Assembly (NCBI RefSeq): GCF_027213715.1
Contig: NZ_JAPWGM010000001.1
Span: 1,054,001 to 1,118,000, forward strand
DNA: 64,000 nt
Direction of reading: 5' to 3'
Source of the DNA: Pedobacter punctiformis
GTDB taxonomy: Bacteria > Bacteroidota > Bacteroidia > Sphingobacteriales > Sphingobacteriaceae
This document shows, piece by piece, positions 1-6,889 of this stretch. The notes beneath the pieces are model-generated. The model was not told the DNA's origin. It made no database searches and saw only the letters and a program-made list of their open reading frames with translations. Each line of letters opens with the position of its first letter. The stretch's first letter is position 1. Position numbers and translations under genes: made by a program.

Positions 1-170
1 CTACGCCGGCATTACCCGGATCAGGTGCATTTAAGGTTTAGAGTATGAGGGTTAAGGTTTATGGCTTTGCGTGTCGCATAACCTTTTACCTTCGCCTTTT
101 ACCTTTCACCATAAAATGGGTATGTTCTCAGCCTGTTTTTGTGTTTTATAAAAAAACAAGGCACCCCTTT
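1..170 (-). promoter_or_regulatory. TPP riboswitch (thi-box), last bases cut by window edge
   Basis: On the minus strand the aptamer begins with GGGGTGCC (near 167-160), continues with CTGAGAA (131-125) and ACCC (121-118), and ends with CCTGATCCGGGTAATGCC and GCGTAG (25-1). These are the conserved thiamine pyrophosphate riboswitch blocks in the right order. The segment between ACCC and ACCTGATC (117-27) is about 91 bases long, where compact family members have only a few. It contains GGTTATG...CATAAACC and TGCG-ACA-CGCA pairings, so it probably forms an extended arm. The regulated gene lies to the left of the window and is not visible. In Bacteroidota such riboswitches often precede thiamine biosynthesis genes or a TonB receptor. 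Confidence 0.93.
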
Positions 171-212
171 TGATTTGGCAAATGTAGAAAAATATTTAAA
201 ATCTACGCTTAA

Positions 213-755
213 TTATTTTGCGGCTGATTGATTTAAGAAAGTATCAACAGCATGTATTGCATTTTCGAACCTTTCTTCCCCTGCTCCGCCAATTACTTTA
301 TAGTTTGCATTAAGAGCGTTAAGTTCCTTATGCCAAACTTCCATAAAATATTCCCGTTGATTTGGGAAATCCCGCAAAGGATCGTCCTGCCAGGGTAAAT
401 CGATATCCATTAAAAGATATAAATCATAAGGCCGTTCAGGCAAAGCATCCAAAACAATTTGAGGCGTTTCGCCCAATACCTCATCACTCCAAATTTTAAC
501 TGTAATAAAAGTGGTGTCGCAAATAATAAAATCTTTAGCGTTGGTTACTAAAACGGCATCTTCCAGCGCAACCTGTCCGTAATACATATTTACCTCGTCC
601 TGTAACGTGTAAGGGCCGACCAAAGTTTCGCAATAATAACGTGCATATTCAGGCACCCATGCTACCTTATAGTGTTTAGCTAAAAACTGAGACATGGTTG
701 ACTTGCCCGTACTTTCAGGGCCTACAATGGCGATTTTTTTAATTGCTTTGTTCAC
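213..755 (-). CDS. NadR-like P-loop kinase (ribosylnicotinamide-kinase type ATPase)
   Basis: The 180-residue cytoplasmic protein has a Walker A motif GPESTGKST at residues 12-20 and matches the AAA_28/NadR C-terminal kinase type that phosphorylates nicotinamide riboside to NMN. DTTFITVKIW and DIDLPWQDDPLR fit the lid and substrate region of that family. It lacks the N-terminal adenylyltransferase domain of full NadR. The gene overlaps the end of pnuC by 17 bases, so the pair is probably co-transcribed, with the kinase trapping the vitamin imported by PnuC. Because a TPP riboswitch follows directly, a thiamine-related substrate is an alternative. The substrate is inference from family and context. 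Confidence 0.8.
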   Translation of the reverse strand: MNKAIKKIAIVGPESTGKSTMSQFLAKHYKVAWVPEYARYYCETLVGPYTLQDEVNMYYGQVALEDAVLVTNAKDFIICDTTFITVKIWSDEVLGETPQIVLDALPERPYDLYLLMDIDLPWQDDPLRDFPNQREYFMEVWHKELNALNANYKVIGGAGEERFENAIHAVDTFLNQSAAK

Positions 756-1356
756 GGTAAGTTTTTCTCCAATCCAGATAACCTTTAAAAGCGATCAGGA
801 TTAATACAAAATATAAAACGGCACTTAAATTTAGGTGTTTGTAAATAAACAAAGGTACGTAGCAAATATTAGCGAACACCCATAAAAGCCAGTTTTGCAA
901 AATTTTTCTGGTCAATAATAACTGGGCTATAAAACTTACGGAGGTGCAAAAGCCATCTGCATAAGGTACCGTACTATTGGTATAGTTATCCATAAACCAG
1001 CCGAGTAAAAGGCTAAGCCCCGGAATTATAATAATAACTAAAAGCCAGCCTTTTGTACTAAGATTCGTAATTAGTTTAGGTTTTTCAATTTTTTTACTGA
1101 TCCAGAAATACCATCCATAAAAAGCAGTGAATAGAAAATAAACCTGCAGGCTCATATCGCCATACATAGCTTCTCTGTAAAATAATAAACCGTAAGCAAC
1201 AACACTGATAATTGATATTGGCCAATTCCAGATGCTTTCTTTAGCGGCCAGATAAATGCAGATAAATCCGGTTATAACTGCAACCCATTCCAGTATAGAA
1301 GTGTGCTTAAATTGTTCAAAAAGAAACTGAAAAAATGGTATTACCAGCAAAGTCAT
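739..1356 (-). CDS. pnuC: PnuC/PnuT-family vitamin transporter
   Basis: This is a 205-residue integral membrane protein with about seven hydrophobic segments. It carries the PnuC hallmarks ESIWNWPISIISVVAYG near residues 40-56 and LQVYFLFTAFYGWYFW near 70-85. PnuC proteins import nicotinamide riboside by facilitated diffusion coupled to phosphorylation, and close Bacteroidota relatives called PnuT import thiamine. The kinase gene overlapping its 3' end supports nicotinamide riboside, while the TPP riboswitch about 40 bases beyond the kinase gene keeps thiamine open. The ATG at 1356 is preceded by a structured leader with a terminator hairpin, which suggests control by attenuation. Confidence 0.85.
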   Translation of the reverse strand: MTLLVIPFFQFLFEQFKHTSILEWVAVITGFICIYLAAKESIWNWPISIISVVAYGLLFYREAMYGDMSLQVYFLFTAFYGWYFWISKKIEKPKLITNLSTKGWLLVIIIIPGLSLLLGWFMDNYTNSTVPYADGFCTSVSFIAQLLLTRKILQNWLLWVFANICYVPLFIYKHLNLSAVLYFVLILIAFKGYLDWRKTYREQSN

Positions 1357-1389
1357 AGATTCAAATGTAAAAGAAAATGGCTTTAAAAG

Positions 1390-1425
1390 AAAAAATCCGG
1401 TTGGGGAGGGCTCCCCAAACCGGAT
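1390..1425 (-). terminator. Rho-independent terminator or attenuator before pnuC
   Basis: On the minus strand ATCCGGTTTGGGGAG pairs with CTCCCCAACCGGAT around a short loop (1425-1395) and is followed by a T run (1395-1390). It sits about 34 bases before the pnuC start and has no gene upstream to terminate, so it more likely acts as a leader attenuator or ends a small RNA. Confidence 0.85.
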
Positions 1426-1504
1426 AATAAACCAAACAAACTATTTATGAAGAAAATCCTCTGTGGGTAACTAAGCCACGAGGAAGCTTTAGATCTAACT
1501 AAAG
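1390..1504 (-). promoter_or_regulatory. Candidate structured RNA leader (riboswitch-like) of pnuC
   Basis: Read on the minus strand, three hairpins occur in a row. The first is CTTTAG/CTAAAG (1504-1487). The second is CCTCGTGG/CCAC-A-GAGG with one bulge (1483-1458). The third is the strong terminator at 1425-1390. The element lies immediately 5' of pnuC, and the plus-strand gene at 1841 is divergent, so the RNA must be a leader or a free small RNA. It does not match the TPP consensus. NAD-II riboswitches are known upstream of pnuC in streptococci, but I see no clear match to them. The ligand is unknown. Confidence 0.5.
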
Positions 1505-1522
1505 TATTTACAAAACGCAAAT

Positions 1523-1543
1523 ATGTTGTGGTTATTACAACAT
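1523..1543. promoter_or_regulatory. Operator-like inverted repeat
   Basis: ATGTTGT and ACAACAT are perfect 7-base arms separated by 7 bases. The repeat lies just upstream of the pnuC leader on the minus strand, in a place suited to a repressor site. CATATTTG on the minus strand overlaps its left edge and resembles the TAnnTTTG promoter box. Confidence 0.4.
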
Positions 1544-1840
1544 TATTGCCAATATCTTATTTAATATGTTTTCGTGACTTAAACATGACTTCTGGCCTCT
1601 GGCTGCCATAAAAATGTTACGGAGCCGGGAATTATGTTAAAAAAATTAACATAAAAAAGCCAAATGTTTTTATGAATTTGCGGCGTTGTATAAAAAAGAG
1701 CACACCAATTATAGTACATTGCGACTTTGCTTTAAGTACGTACAATAAAACAATTAATTAAATTGAAATGTTATTAATACTAATCCTGATTAAAAAGGAT
1801 TGATTTTTAATAAAGCCCTATTAAAATAAATTATAATCAA

Positions 1841-2161
1841 ATGAAAAAGCTAAGTATTTTTTTATTCGCTTTAATTTTATCCTCATTATGTTTCATTGCC
1901 TTTACCAGTATTAAGCTTGGCGGTATAACCGGCAGAGTAAGCCCGGCCAGTGCAGTTGTTTCAGTTTCTTTAATTTCAACGGGTACAGATACCTTAAAAG
2001 CTCAGGTTAACGATGGAGCATTTACATTTAGTAACCTTAAACAAGGTGTTTATACGGTTTGGATTAAGGCTGGCACACCTTATAAAGATACTGTGATTGA
2101 TAATGTTGCAGTTAAGGACAGTTCTACAACCGATTTAGGGGAAATTAAATTGCAGCAATAG
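1841..2161 (+). CDS. Small secreted protein with carboxypeptidase-regulatory-like fold
   Basis: The 106-residue protein has a signal peptide (residues 1 to about 22, MKKLSIFLFALILSSLCF) followed by one small beta-sandwich of the CarboxypepD_reg type. Typical elements are GGITGRVSPASAVVSVSL at 27-44, the turn GAFTFSNLKQGVYTVWI at 59-75 and a final GEIKLQQ. Such domains normally sit at the N terminus of TonB receptors, but here it is free-standing and presumably periplasmic or surface-associated. It is a single-gene unit with no recognised partner. The function is unknown. Confidence 0.75.
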   Translation: MKKLSIFLFALILSSLCFIAFTSIKLGGITGRVSPASAVVSVSLISTGTDTLKAQVNDGAFTFSNLKQGVYTVWIKAGTPYKDTVIDNVAVKDSSTTDLGEIKLQQ

Positions 2162-2267
2162 CCTGTTTATAGCTGTTATAACTTCTTAATAACAACTGGA
2201 TTTTTTAATTTTTACTATCTTTAATTTTTCATCCCCTTTAAATATTTAAGCAATACAACCAATAGGG

Positions 2268-3035
2268 ATGAGTTATTTAGAAGATATAAAAGAACATTAT
2301 GCAAAGTTTGGCGACCAGGAGTTATTAACCTTTGCTGAAAAAAACGCTAAGGATTTAACCGCAGAAGCACGAACCGTTATAAGAGAGGAGCTTGCCAAAC
2401 GGGGTTTATCCAAAGATGTTCCTGAAACAGATAAGCCTAACTTTAGTTCAGAACCCATTGAGTCCAAACCTTCAGCTGTTAATGAACTGGATGATGAATT
2501 TGAGGGATTTATGCACAGAAAACTATCATCTGCTAACTTTGGTGCTTTAACAATTAGTTTCATTGTCATTATTGTTCCGCTTATTATTATTGTTTTTGGT
2601 TTTTTATTACAACTGGTTCCGGTAATATTAATCGGCTTAATTTGTTTCGGTTTCTTTACTTTCCGGCTGAAAAAACTCAAAGGTGCACGTAAGGGAGGTG
2701 AATACTGGCTGGATTTAATCAGGTATAACAGTACCGATATTGTTTGGATAAAACCTATTGTGGTTAAACACACTGTTTATTTTGTGGTTACTTTATACAG
2801 GGAGAAACAGTTTCAGCTTTTAACCTCTGATCATTTGCAGGTTACAATTAACTGTGATTCAGATCATGACAGAGAAATGTTTTTCAGGGGAATTACAAAA
2901 TACCTGTCTAAAACCCATATTGGTTATTCTGCAGAGGTGGACATTTTATATTCAGAAAGCCCTGAAAATTTTTTTCTGAATGTCAGAAGAAGTAGAGAAT
3001 ACTATCCGGTTTCGAGGCTGGCACCTTATCCATAA
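2268..3035 (+). CDS. Membrane protein with N-terminal soluble helical region, unknown function
   Basis: The 255-residue protein has a charged helical N-terminal segment (residues 1-80, including EDIKEHYAKFGDQELLTFAE). Two adjacent transmembrane helices follow (roughly 93-117 and 118-135, rich in I, V and L), then a 115-residue soluble C-terminal domain. I do not recognise the C-terminal domain. There is no signal peptide. A TATCTTTA box at 2216-2223 differs by one base from the Bacteroidota -7 consensus and may be its promoter. The gene ends before a strong bidirectional hairpin and stands alone. Confidence 0.7.
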   Translation: MSYLEDIKEHYAKFGDQELLTFAEKNAKDLTAEARTVIREELAKRGLSKDVPETDKPNFSSEPIESKPSAVNELDDEFEGFMHRKLSSANFGALTISFIVIIVPLIIIVFGFLLQLVPVILIGLICFGFFTFRLKKLKGARKGGEYWLDLIRYNSTDIVWIKPIVVKHTVYFVVTLYREKQFQLLTSDHLQVTINCDSDHDREMFFRGITKYLSKTHIGYSAEVDILYSESPENFFLNVRRSREYYPVSRLAPYP

Positions 3036-3077
3036 GGTGAAATAATAAAGAACAGGAAATTATAACTTTAAGGGATG

Positions 3078-3125
3078 TTATTTAAACATTCTTTTTATCA
3101 TCAGAAAAAAAGAATGTTTAAATAA
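3078..3125. terminator. Bidirectional terminator hairpin
   Basis: Perfect 19-base arms (3078-3096 and 3107-3125) start with TTATTTAAACATTC and end in a run of T, around a 10-base loop. The hairpin lies between convergent genes and gives T-rich tails in both directions. Confidence 0.8.
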
Positions 3126-3213
3126 TTGTTTGATTCCAGTGCCGTCTAATTTTTCAAAATCATTTTGTACTGATCGGTTTTTGTAATAATTGGCAAGTAA
3201 TTCAGGTCAATTT

Positions 3214-4185
3214 TTACGAATCAGCTCCGGCCATAATTAATTGTTCTACGATTTCGTTATAACCTTTTTCAGAAGCATAATGTAAAGCAGAATGTTCATC
3301 ATTATCTTTCTCGTTTACGTTAGCTCCTTTTTCAATTAGTAAAGCAGTCAAATCATTAAACCCACAAATGGCTGCAAGAATAAGCGGGGTTTCTCCCTCA
3401 TTATTTTTAATGTTGATTTCCATACCTTTTTCAACAAGAAGTTTTGCTATTTCTTTGTTACCTCTTCCGCTTACGTAATGCAAAACCGTATTTCCGTCCA
3501 GCCTGCGAAGCAATAAATCCGCTCCTGAATTGATCAGTATTTCAGCTACCCTCAGGTTGTTTCGGATACAAGCCAAAACAAGAGGCGTTTCTCCCTCATC
3601 GTTCAGCGCATTAATATTGGTCGAACTTAACTTTAGTAATTCGTTCACAACTTCTGCCTGTTCGTTCCAAACAGCCTGGTGAAGTGGAGTGTTTCCTGAA
3701 TTGTTTTTTTCTTCTGTTTCTCCGGCCAGCAAAACAATCGTATCCCGCAATCCTCTGCTTGTTGCATAATCCAAAGCACAATATCCGTTGTTGTCCTTAA
3801 TGTTTTTGTCAGCCCCTTTTGATAAAAGAAACTTGGTAAATTCTGTTCTTCCGTCTGCTAAAGAATAAATAAGCGGGGTTTTTCCTTCCTTGTCTGTTAC
3901 ATTAATATCTGCTCCATTAGCGAGTAAAATAGTTACAATTTCCTTGTTCCCACTTTGAGAAATAATATGCAAAGGTGTGGTACTGTTATTGTTGGCCAGA
4001 TTTACATCTGCCCCCTCTTCTACAAGAAGTTTCACAATATCTCTTGCGCCTTTTTGTGAAGCATAAAACAAAGCTGTGTTTCCTTGGCCATCTCTTTTAT
4101 CCAGGTTTATACCTCCTTTTTTCAGAAAGGTCTGTACAATTCCCTTCTGATTATTTTTACAAGCATTTAAAAAAATATTTTCCAT
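3214..4185 (-). CDS. Ankyrin-repeat protein (about ten repeats)
   Basis: The 323-residue cytoplasmic protein consists almost wholly of ankyrin repeats of about 33 residues. Examples are GNTALFYASQKGARDIVKLL, STTPLHIISQSGNKEIVTIL and GETPLILAAICGFNDL, and the last repeat ends at the C terminus (IMAGADS). There is no signal peptide, membrane segment or enzymatic domain. Ankyrin repeats bind proteins, so this is probably an adaptor or inhibitor. It is the last gene of a three-gene operon, 65 bases after another ankyrin gene. No toxin, secretion or nuclease gene is seen beside it, so its partner is unknown. Confidence 0.85.
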   Translation of the reverse strand: MENIFLNACKNNQKGIVQTFLKKGGINLDKRDGQGNTALFYASQKGARDIVKLLVEEGADVNLANNNSTTPLHIISQSGNKEIVTILLANGADINVTDKEGKTPLIYSLADGRTEFTKFLLSKGADKNIKDNNGYCALDYATSRGLRDTIVLLAGETEEKNNSGNTPLHQAVWNEQAEVVNELLKLSSTNINALNDEGETPLVLACIRNNLRVAEILINSGADLLLRRLDGNTVLHYVSGRGNKEIAKLLVEKGMEINIKNNEGETPLILAAICGFNDLTALLIEKGANVNEKDNDEHSALHYASEKGYNEIVEQLIMAGADS

Positions 4186-4250
4186 TGTATTTTAGTCTTT
4201 TTAAAATTGATATTATTTTTGGTTTTAGGGGCCAGCAATATTTTTGATAA

Positions 4251-5834
4251 TTATTCTCTTTCCAGCAGCCAGGCCACCAAATTCTCATTGTTATTTTCAA
4301 CTGCATAATCCAGGGCCGATTTTCCGGAATTGTCTTTTGAATCAATCAATAGATTTCCAAATTCGGCCAACAGTTCACAATAAGTTTTGGCTACAGATTT
4401 ATCTGGATTGTTTACTGCATATATAAGTGCTGTTTTTCCGTTTTTGTCCTTCAATTCGGTTGAAGCACCCTGCTCCAAAACTGTTACAAGATTTTTCTCT
4501 GCTCTTTGAGAATCTCCCAAACACAGATACATCAAGGCCGAAATGCCTTCCCGGTTTGTCTTGTTTACATCTGCATTTGAATAAACGGCTTCTTCAATCA
4601 AAACTTTTGCAACCGAATTACTATTGTAAAGGGTTAAACCATCAGCATATTTAGCAGATATTGTTAAAAGCGTGTTTTCATCATCGTCTAAAAGTGAATT
4701 GATATCAAAACCAGTTTCGATATAGGACTTTAAAATTCTTGGGAAAGTTTTGTCGTTAAATTGATCTGAATTTGTATTGATATTTGACTCAGGAATATAC
4801 AAATACCGAAACGGATGCCATGATTTACTATCCAGGCGGTAGGGGTCTGCCCCATTTTTCAGTAATAAATCTATACAATCAAAATGATGTAAAACCATTG
4901 CGATAGATAGGGGTGTCATTCCCTGGTAGCGATCCCCTTCTTTGTCATATTCTTCATTAAGATTTTCTCCAAGCTGAATCAAAGCATTCAAAGCTTCTGT
5001 ATCTTTATAGATGCAGGCTTGAAAAACATTCATTCCTCCAGCCTTAAAATATAAAGGCGCTGTTTCCTGGTTTGATAAATCAACTCCGTTCAAAATTGCC
5101 CCGATTGGTTTAGATTTATAACGAACAGATACATCAATGGCCGTTTCTCCTTCATTATTTTTCTGATGCGGATCGGCTCCAAATTCCAACAACAGAAGCG
5201 CAAAAGTAATAAAGTGATTTACCCTGGCTTGTTTTACATTAAAATGCCATTCCAGCTCTGATCTTTTTTGAACATCCCTTTGGCTGTTTTCGTTAAAATC
5301 CGCACTCTGATAATTGTACTCTAATTGCTCCCGGGCTGTTTCAAAAGCAAACATAGAATTATATGAATATTGCGCCAAAATATGCAATAAGGTATTTCCG
5401 TTCCGATCTGTAAAATTGCTTTTTGCTCCAAGTTCTTCATATGCCTGAAGCATTTCGAAATAACCATTTTTTACGCCGATCATGATAGCCGTTTCTCCAT
5501 CGTTATTCTTTCTGAGCGGGCTTACCTTTGCTTCTAAAAGTAATTTGGTTGTTTCGTAAATACGATTTTCTAAAATAAAGTAATTACCCAGCTGTTCAGC
5601 TTCAGCCATGATATGAAGCAGGGTATTTCCATATTTGTCCTCAACTCCTGCAGCTCTCCAGCCCTGGGAAAGCAAATATGTTATCATTTCTACATTAGCA
5701 AAAATGCATACCTGCTTCCAAACCTCAAATTGTAGTTCATCACTTAAATCCGAAAGACGGGATTTATACATTTCATTAATTTCCGAAAGCTCTTTTCCTT
5801 CGAGATAAGCATATCTTATTTCGGTTAAATTCAT
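4251..5834 (-). CDS. Large ankyrin-repeat protein
   Basis: The 527-residue protein has an N-terminal helical region (1 to about 65) followed by irregularly spaced ankyrin repeats to the C terminus. Clear repeats include GNTLLHIMAEAEQLGNYF (broken by an insertion), GETAIMIGVKNGYFEMLQAY, GMTPLSIAMVLHHFDCIDLL and GKSALDYAVENNNENLVAWL. The loops between repeats are longer than in the downstream 323-residue protein. It has no signal peptide and is presumably cytoplasmic. It starts 24 bases after the stop of the upstream TPR-like gene, so the three genes form one operon. A specific function cannot be assigned. Confidence 0.85.
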   Translation of the reverse strand: MNLTEIRYAYLEGKELSEINEMYKSRLSDLSDELQFEVWKQVCIFANVEMITYLLSQGWRAAGVEDKYGNTLLHIMAEAEQLGNYFILENRIYETTKLLLEAKVSPLRKNNDGETAIMIGVKNGYFEMLQAYEELGAKSNFTDRNGNTLLHILAQYSYNSMFAFETAREQLEYNYQSADFNENSQRDVQKRSELEWHFNVKQARVNHFITFALLLLEFGADPHQKNNEGETAIDVSVRYKSKPIGAILNGVDLSNQETAPLYFKAGGMNVFQACIYKDTEALNALIQLGENLNEEYDKEGDRYQGMTPLSIAMVLHHFDCIDLLLKNGADPYRLDSKSWHPFRYLYIPESNINTNSDQFNDKTFPRILKSYIETGFDINSLLDDDENTLLTISAKYADGLTLYNSNSVAKVLIEEAVYSNADVNKTNREGISALMYLCLGDSQRAEKNLVTVLEQGASTELKDKNGKTALIYAVNNPDKSVAKTYCELLAEFGNLLIDSKDNSGKSALDYAVENNNENLVAWLLERE

Positions 5835-5858
5835 ATCTATTTTACAGGTTCTTATCGT

Positions 5859-6371
5859 TTATATATTTTCTTTTGCTTTAGCGAATGCCAATCTGACATT
5901 TTCGCATTTTTCCATATCCGGTAAGGCCGATAGCCTGATGATTTCTTTCCAGTTTTCAAGATGATAATGTGTATCAACTAAAAGTCTTCTTATTCGTAAT
6001 TTTGTAATCGGATGATTAAGATCAACCGCCGAAGAGGTCAAAGCTTTCAGGTAGTGTTTTCCCTGATATTCATCTTCCAGTAAAATATCCGGAATTTGAT
6101 GATTAAGATTTGAACGGATGGATGGTACAGATAAAAAGGTTAAAGCCTCGTTTAAAACGTAAATCGTTTTCTGGTATTCCTTAGCAAAGAAATGACAAAG
6201 AGCCATATTATACAGCACTTCAACAGAAATGCTTTTTGAATTATCTGTCAGATGTTTAAAAGACTGATATGCCAGCAACCATTGAGAAGAATTAATATAG
6301 GCAATTCCTTCTGAAAACATCTCAGTTTCATTTGAAAGGATTTTTGGATCGGATCTTTTATTTATCAGCAT
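5859..6371 (-). CDS. TPR-like helical protein, first gene of ankyrin operon
   Basis: The 170-residue protein is predicted to be all helical. It contains one recognisable tetratricopeptide-like pair (VEVLYNMALCHFFAKEYQ and TIYVLNEALTFL, about residues 50-84) and a weaker pair at the C terminus (RRLLVDTHYHLENWKEIIRL). It has no signal peptide. As the first gene of the operon with two ankyrin proteins, it probably works with them as a second protein-binding module. The family is not recognised beyond the helical-repeat character. Confidence 0.65.
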   Translation of the reverse strand: MLINKRSDPKILSNETEMFSEGIAYINSSQWLLAYQSFKHLTDNSKSISVEVLYNMALCHFFAKEYQKTIYVLNEALTFLSVPSIRSNLNHQIPDILLEDEYQGKHYLKALTSSAVDLNHPITKLRIRRLLVDTHYHLENWKEIIRLSALPDMEKCENVRLAFAKAKENI

Positions 6372-6741
6372 ATTTTAGGCTTGTTTTTATTCGTTGTTCT
6401 GGTTTAACTTACTCACCTGATACAAATTACCCTTGTACTGTTTTATTCAGTTGCTAATTTAATTATTTTGTTTACTTAATTACTACGGCCGCTTAATTTG
6501 TCTCTTTTAAACCTGAATTTTTGTGTTATTAATTATATTAATTTTGGAATACATGGCTGAAAATACTTTCCCTACCTGGCTGATAATAAAAAGCAAAGCC
6601 ACTTAACTTTCTTTAATGTTTACTTTTGCCTGTTTTAAATACCTTTAAAAAAATACAAATACGATTATAAAACACTTATTAACAGCTGTTTTTCCATTAT
6701 TAATCTCAGATCTATTTTTCATGAAAATTTATTCTAAAAAA
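6372..6741. other. Intergenic region without recognisable gene
   Basis: This AT-rich divergent spacer lies between the ankyrin operon (minus) and carB (plus). I find no convincing ORF, RNA gene or repeat in it. The promoter and leader hairpin of carB start at its right end. A promoter for the ankyrin operon must be here, but no clear TAnnTTTG box was found on the minus strand. Confidence 0.5.
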
Positions 6742-6773
6742 TTAGTCTAAACCACGTTAAAAGCCTATCTTTG
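6742..6773 (+). promoter_or_regulatory. carB promoter (Bacteroidota type)
   Basis: TATCTTTG at 6766-6773 is a perfect TAnnTTTG box. TTAG at 6742-6745, 20 bases upstream, fits the -33 element (TTTG-like). Transcription would start around 6778-6780, just at the leader hairpin. Confidence 0.75.
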
Positions 6774-6774
6774 C

Positions 6775-6800
6775 ATCCCGACAGAACAGTTGGGATTTTT
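6775..6800 (+). terminator. Terminator-like hairpin at the 5' end of the carB leader
   Basis: ATCCCGAC and GTTGGGAT form an 8-pair stem with one G-U pair around the loop AGAACA. A run of five T follows at once. It begins at or within a few bases of the predicted transcription start and is about 90 bases before the carB ATG. If transcription starts a few bases in, the stem loses its outer pairs, so it may act as an attenuator or as a 5' stabilising hairpin. Confidence 0.5.
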
Positions 6801-6889
6801 CTTCTTATCAAAGCACAAATCTCGTTGCTTCAGTGGTTCTAACAAGGGCCAACACTTTAGAATTTTAATTATAGTATTAAGCTTTACCA

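Noticed and set aside
1390..1504. pnuC leader as a second TPP riboswitch
   Set aside because: It lacks CTGAGA and the CCTGATC...GCGTAG blocks that are clear at 1-170.
4157..4654. Short open frames on both strands across the ankyrin genes (for example 4157-4345 minus, 4427-4654 plus)
   Set aside because: They are other-frame readings of ankyrin coding DNA and show no family features or separate start context.
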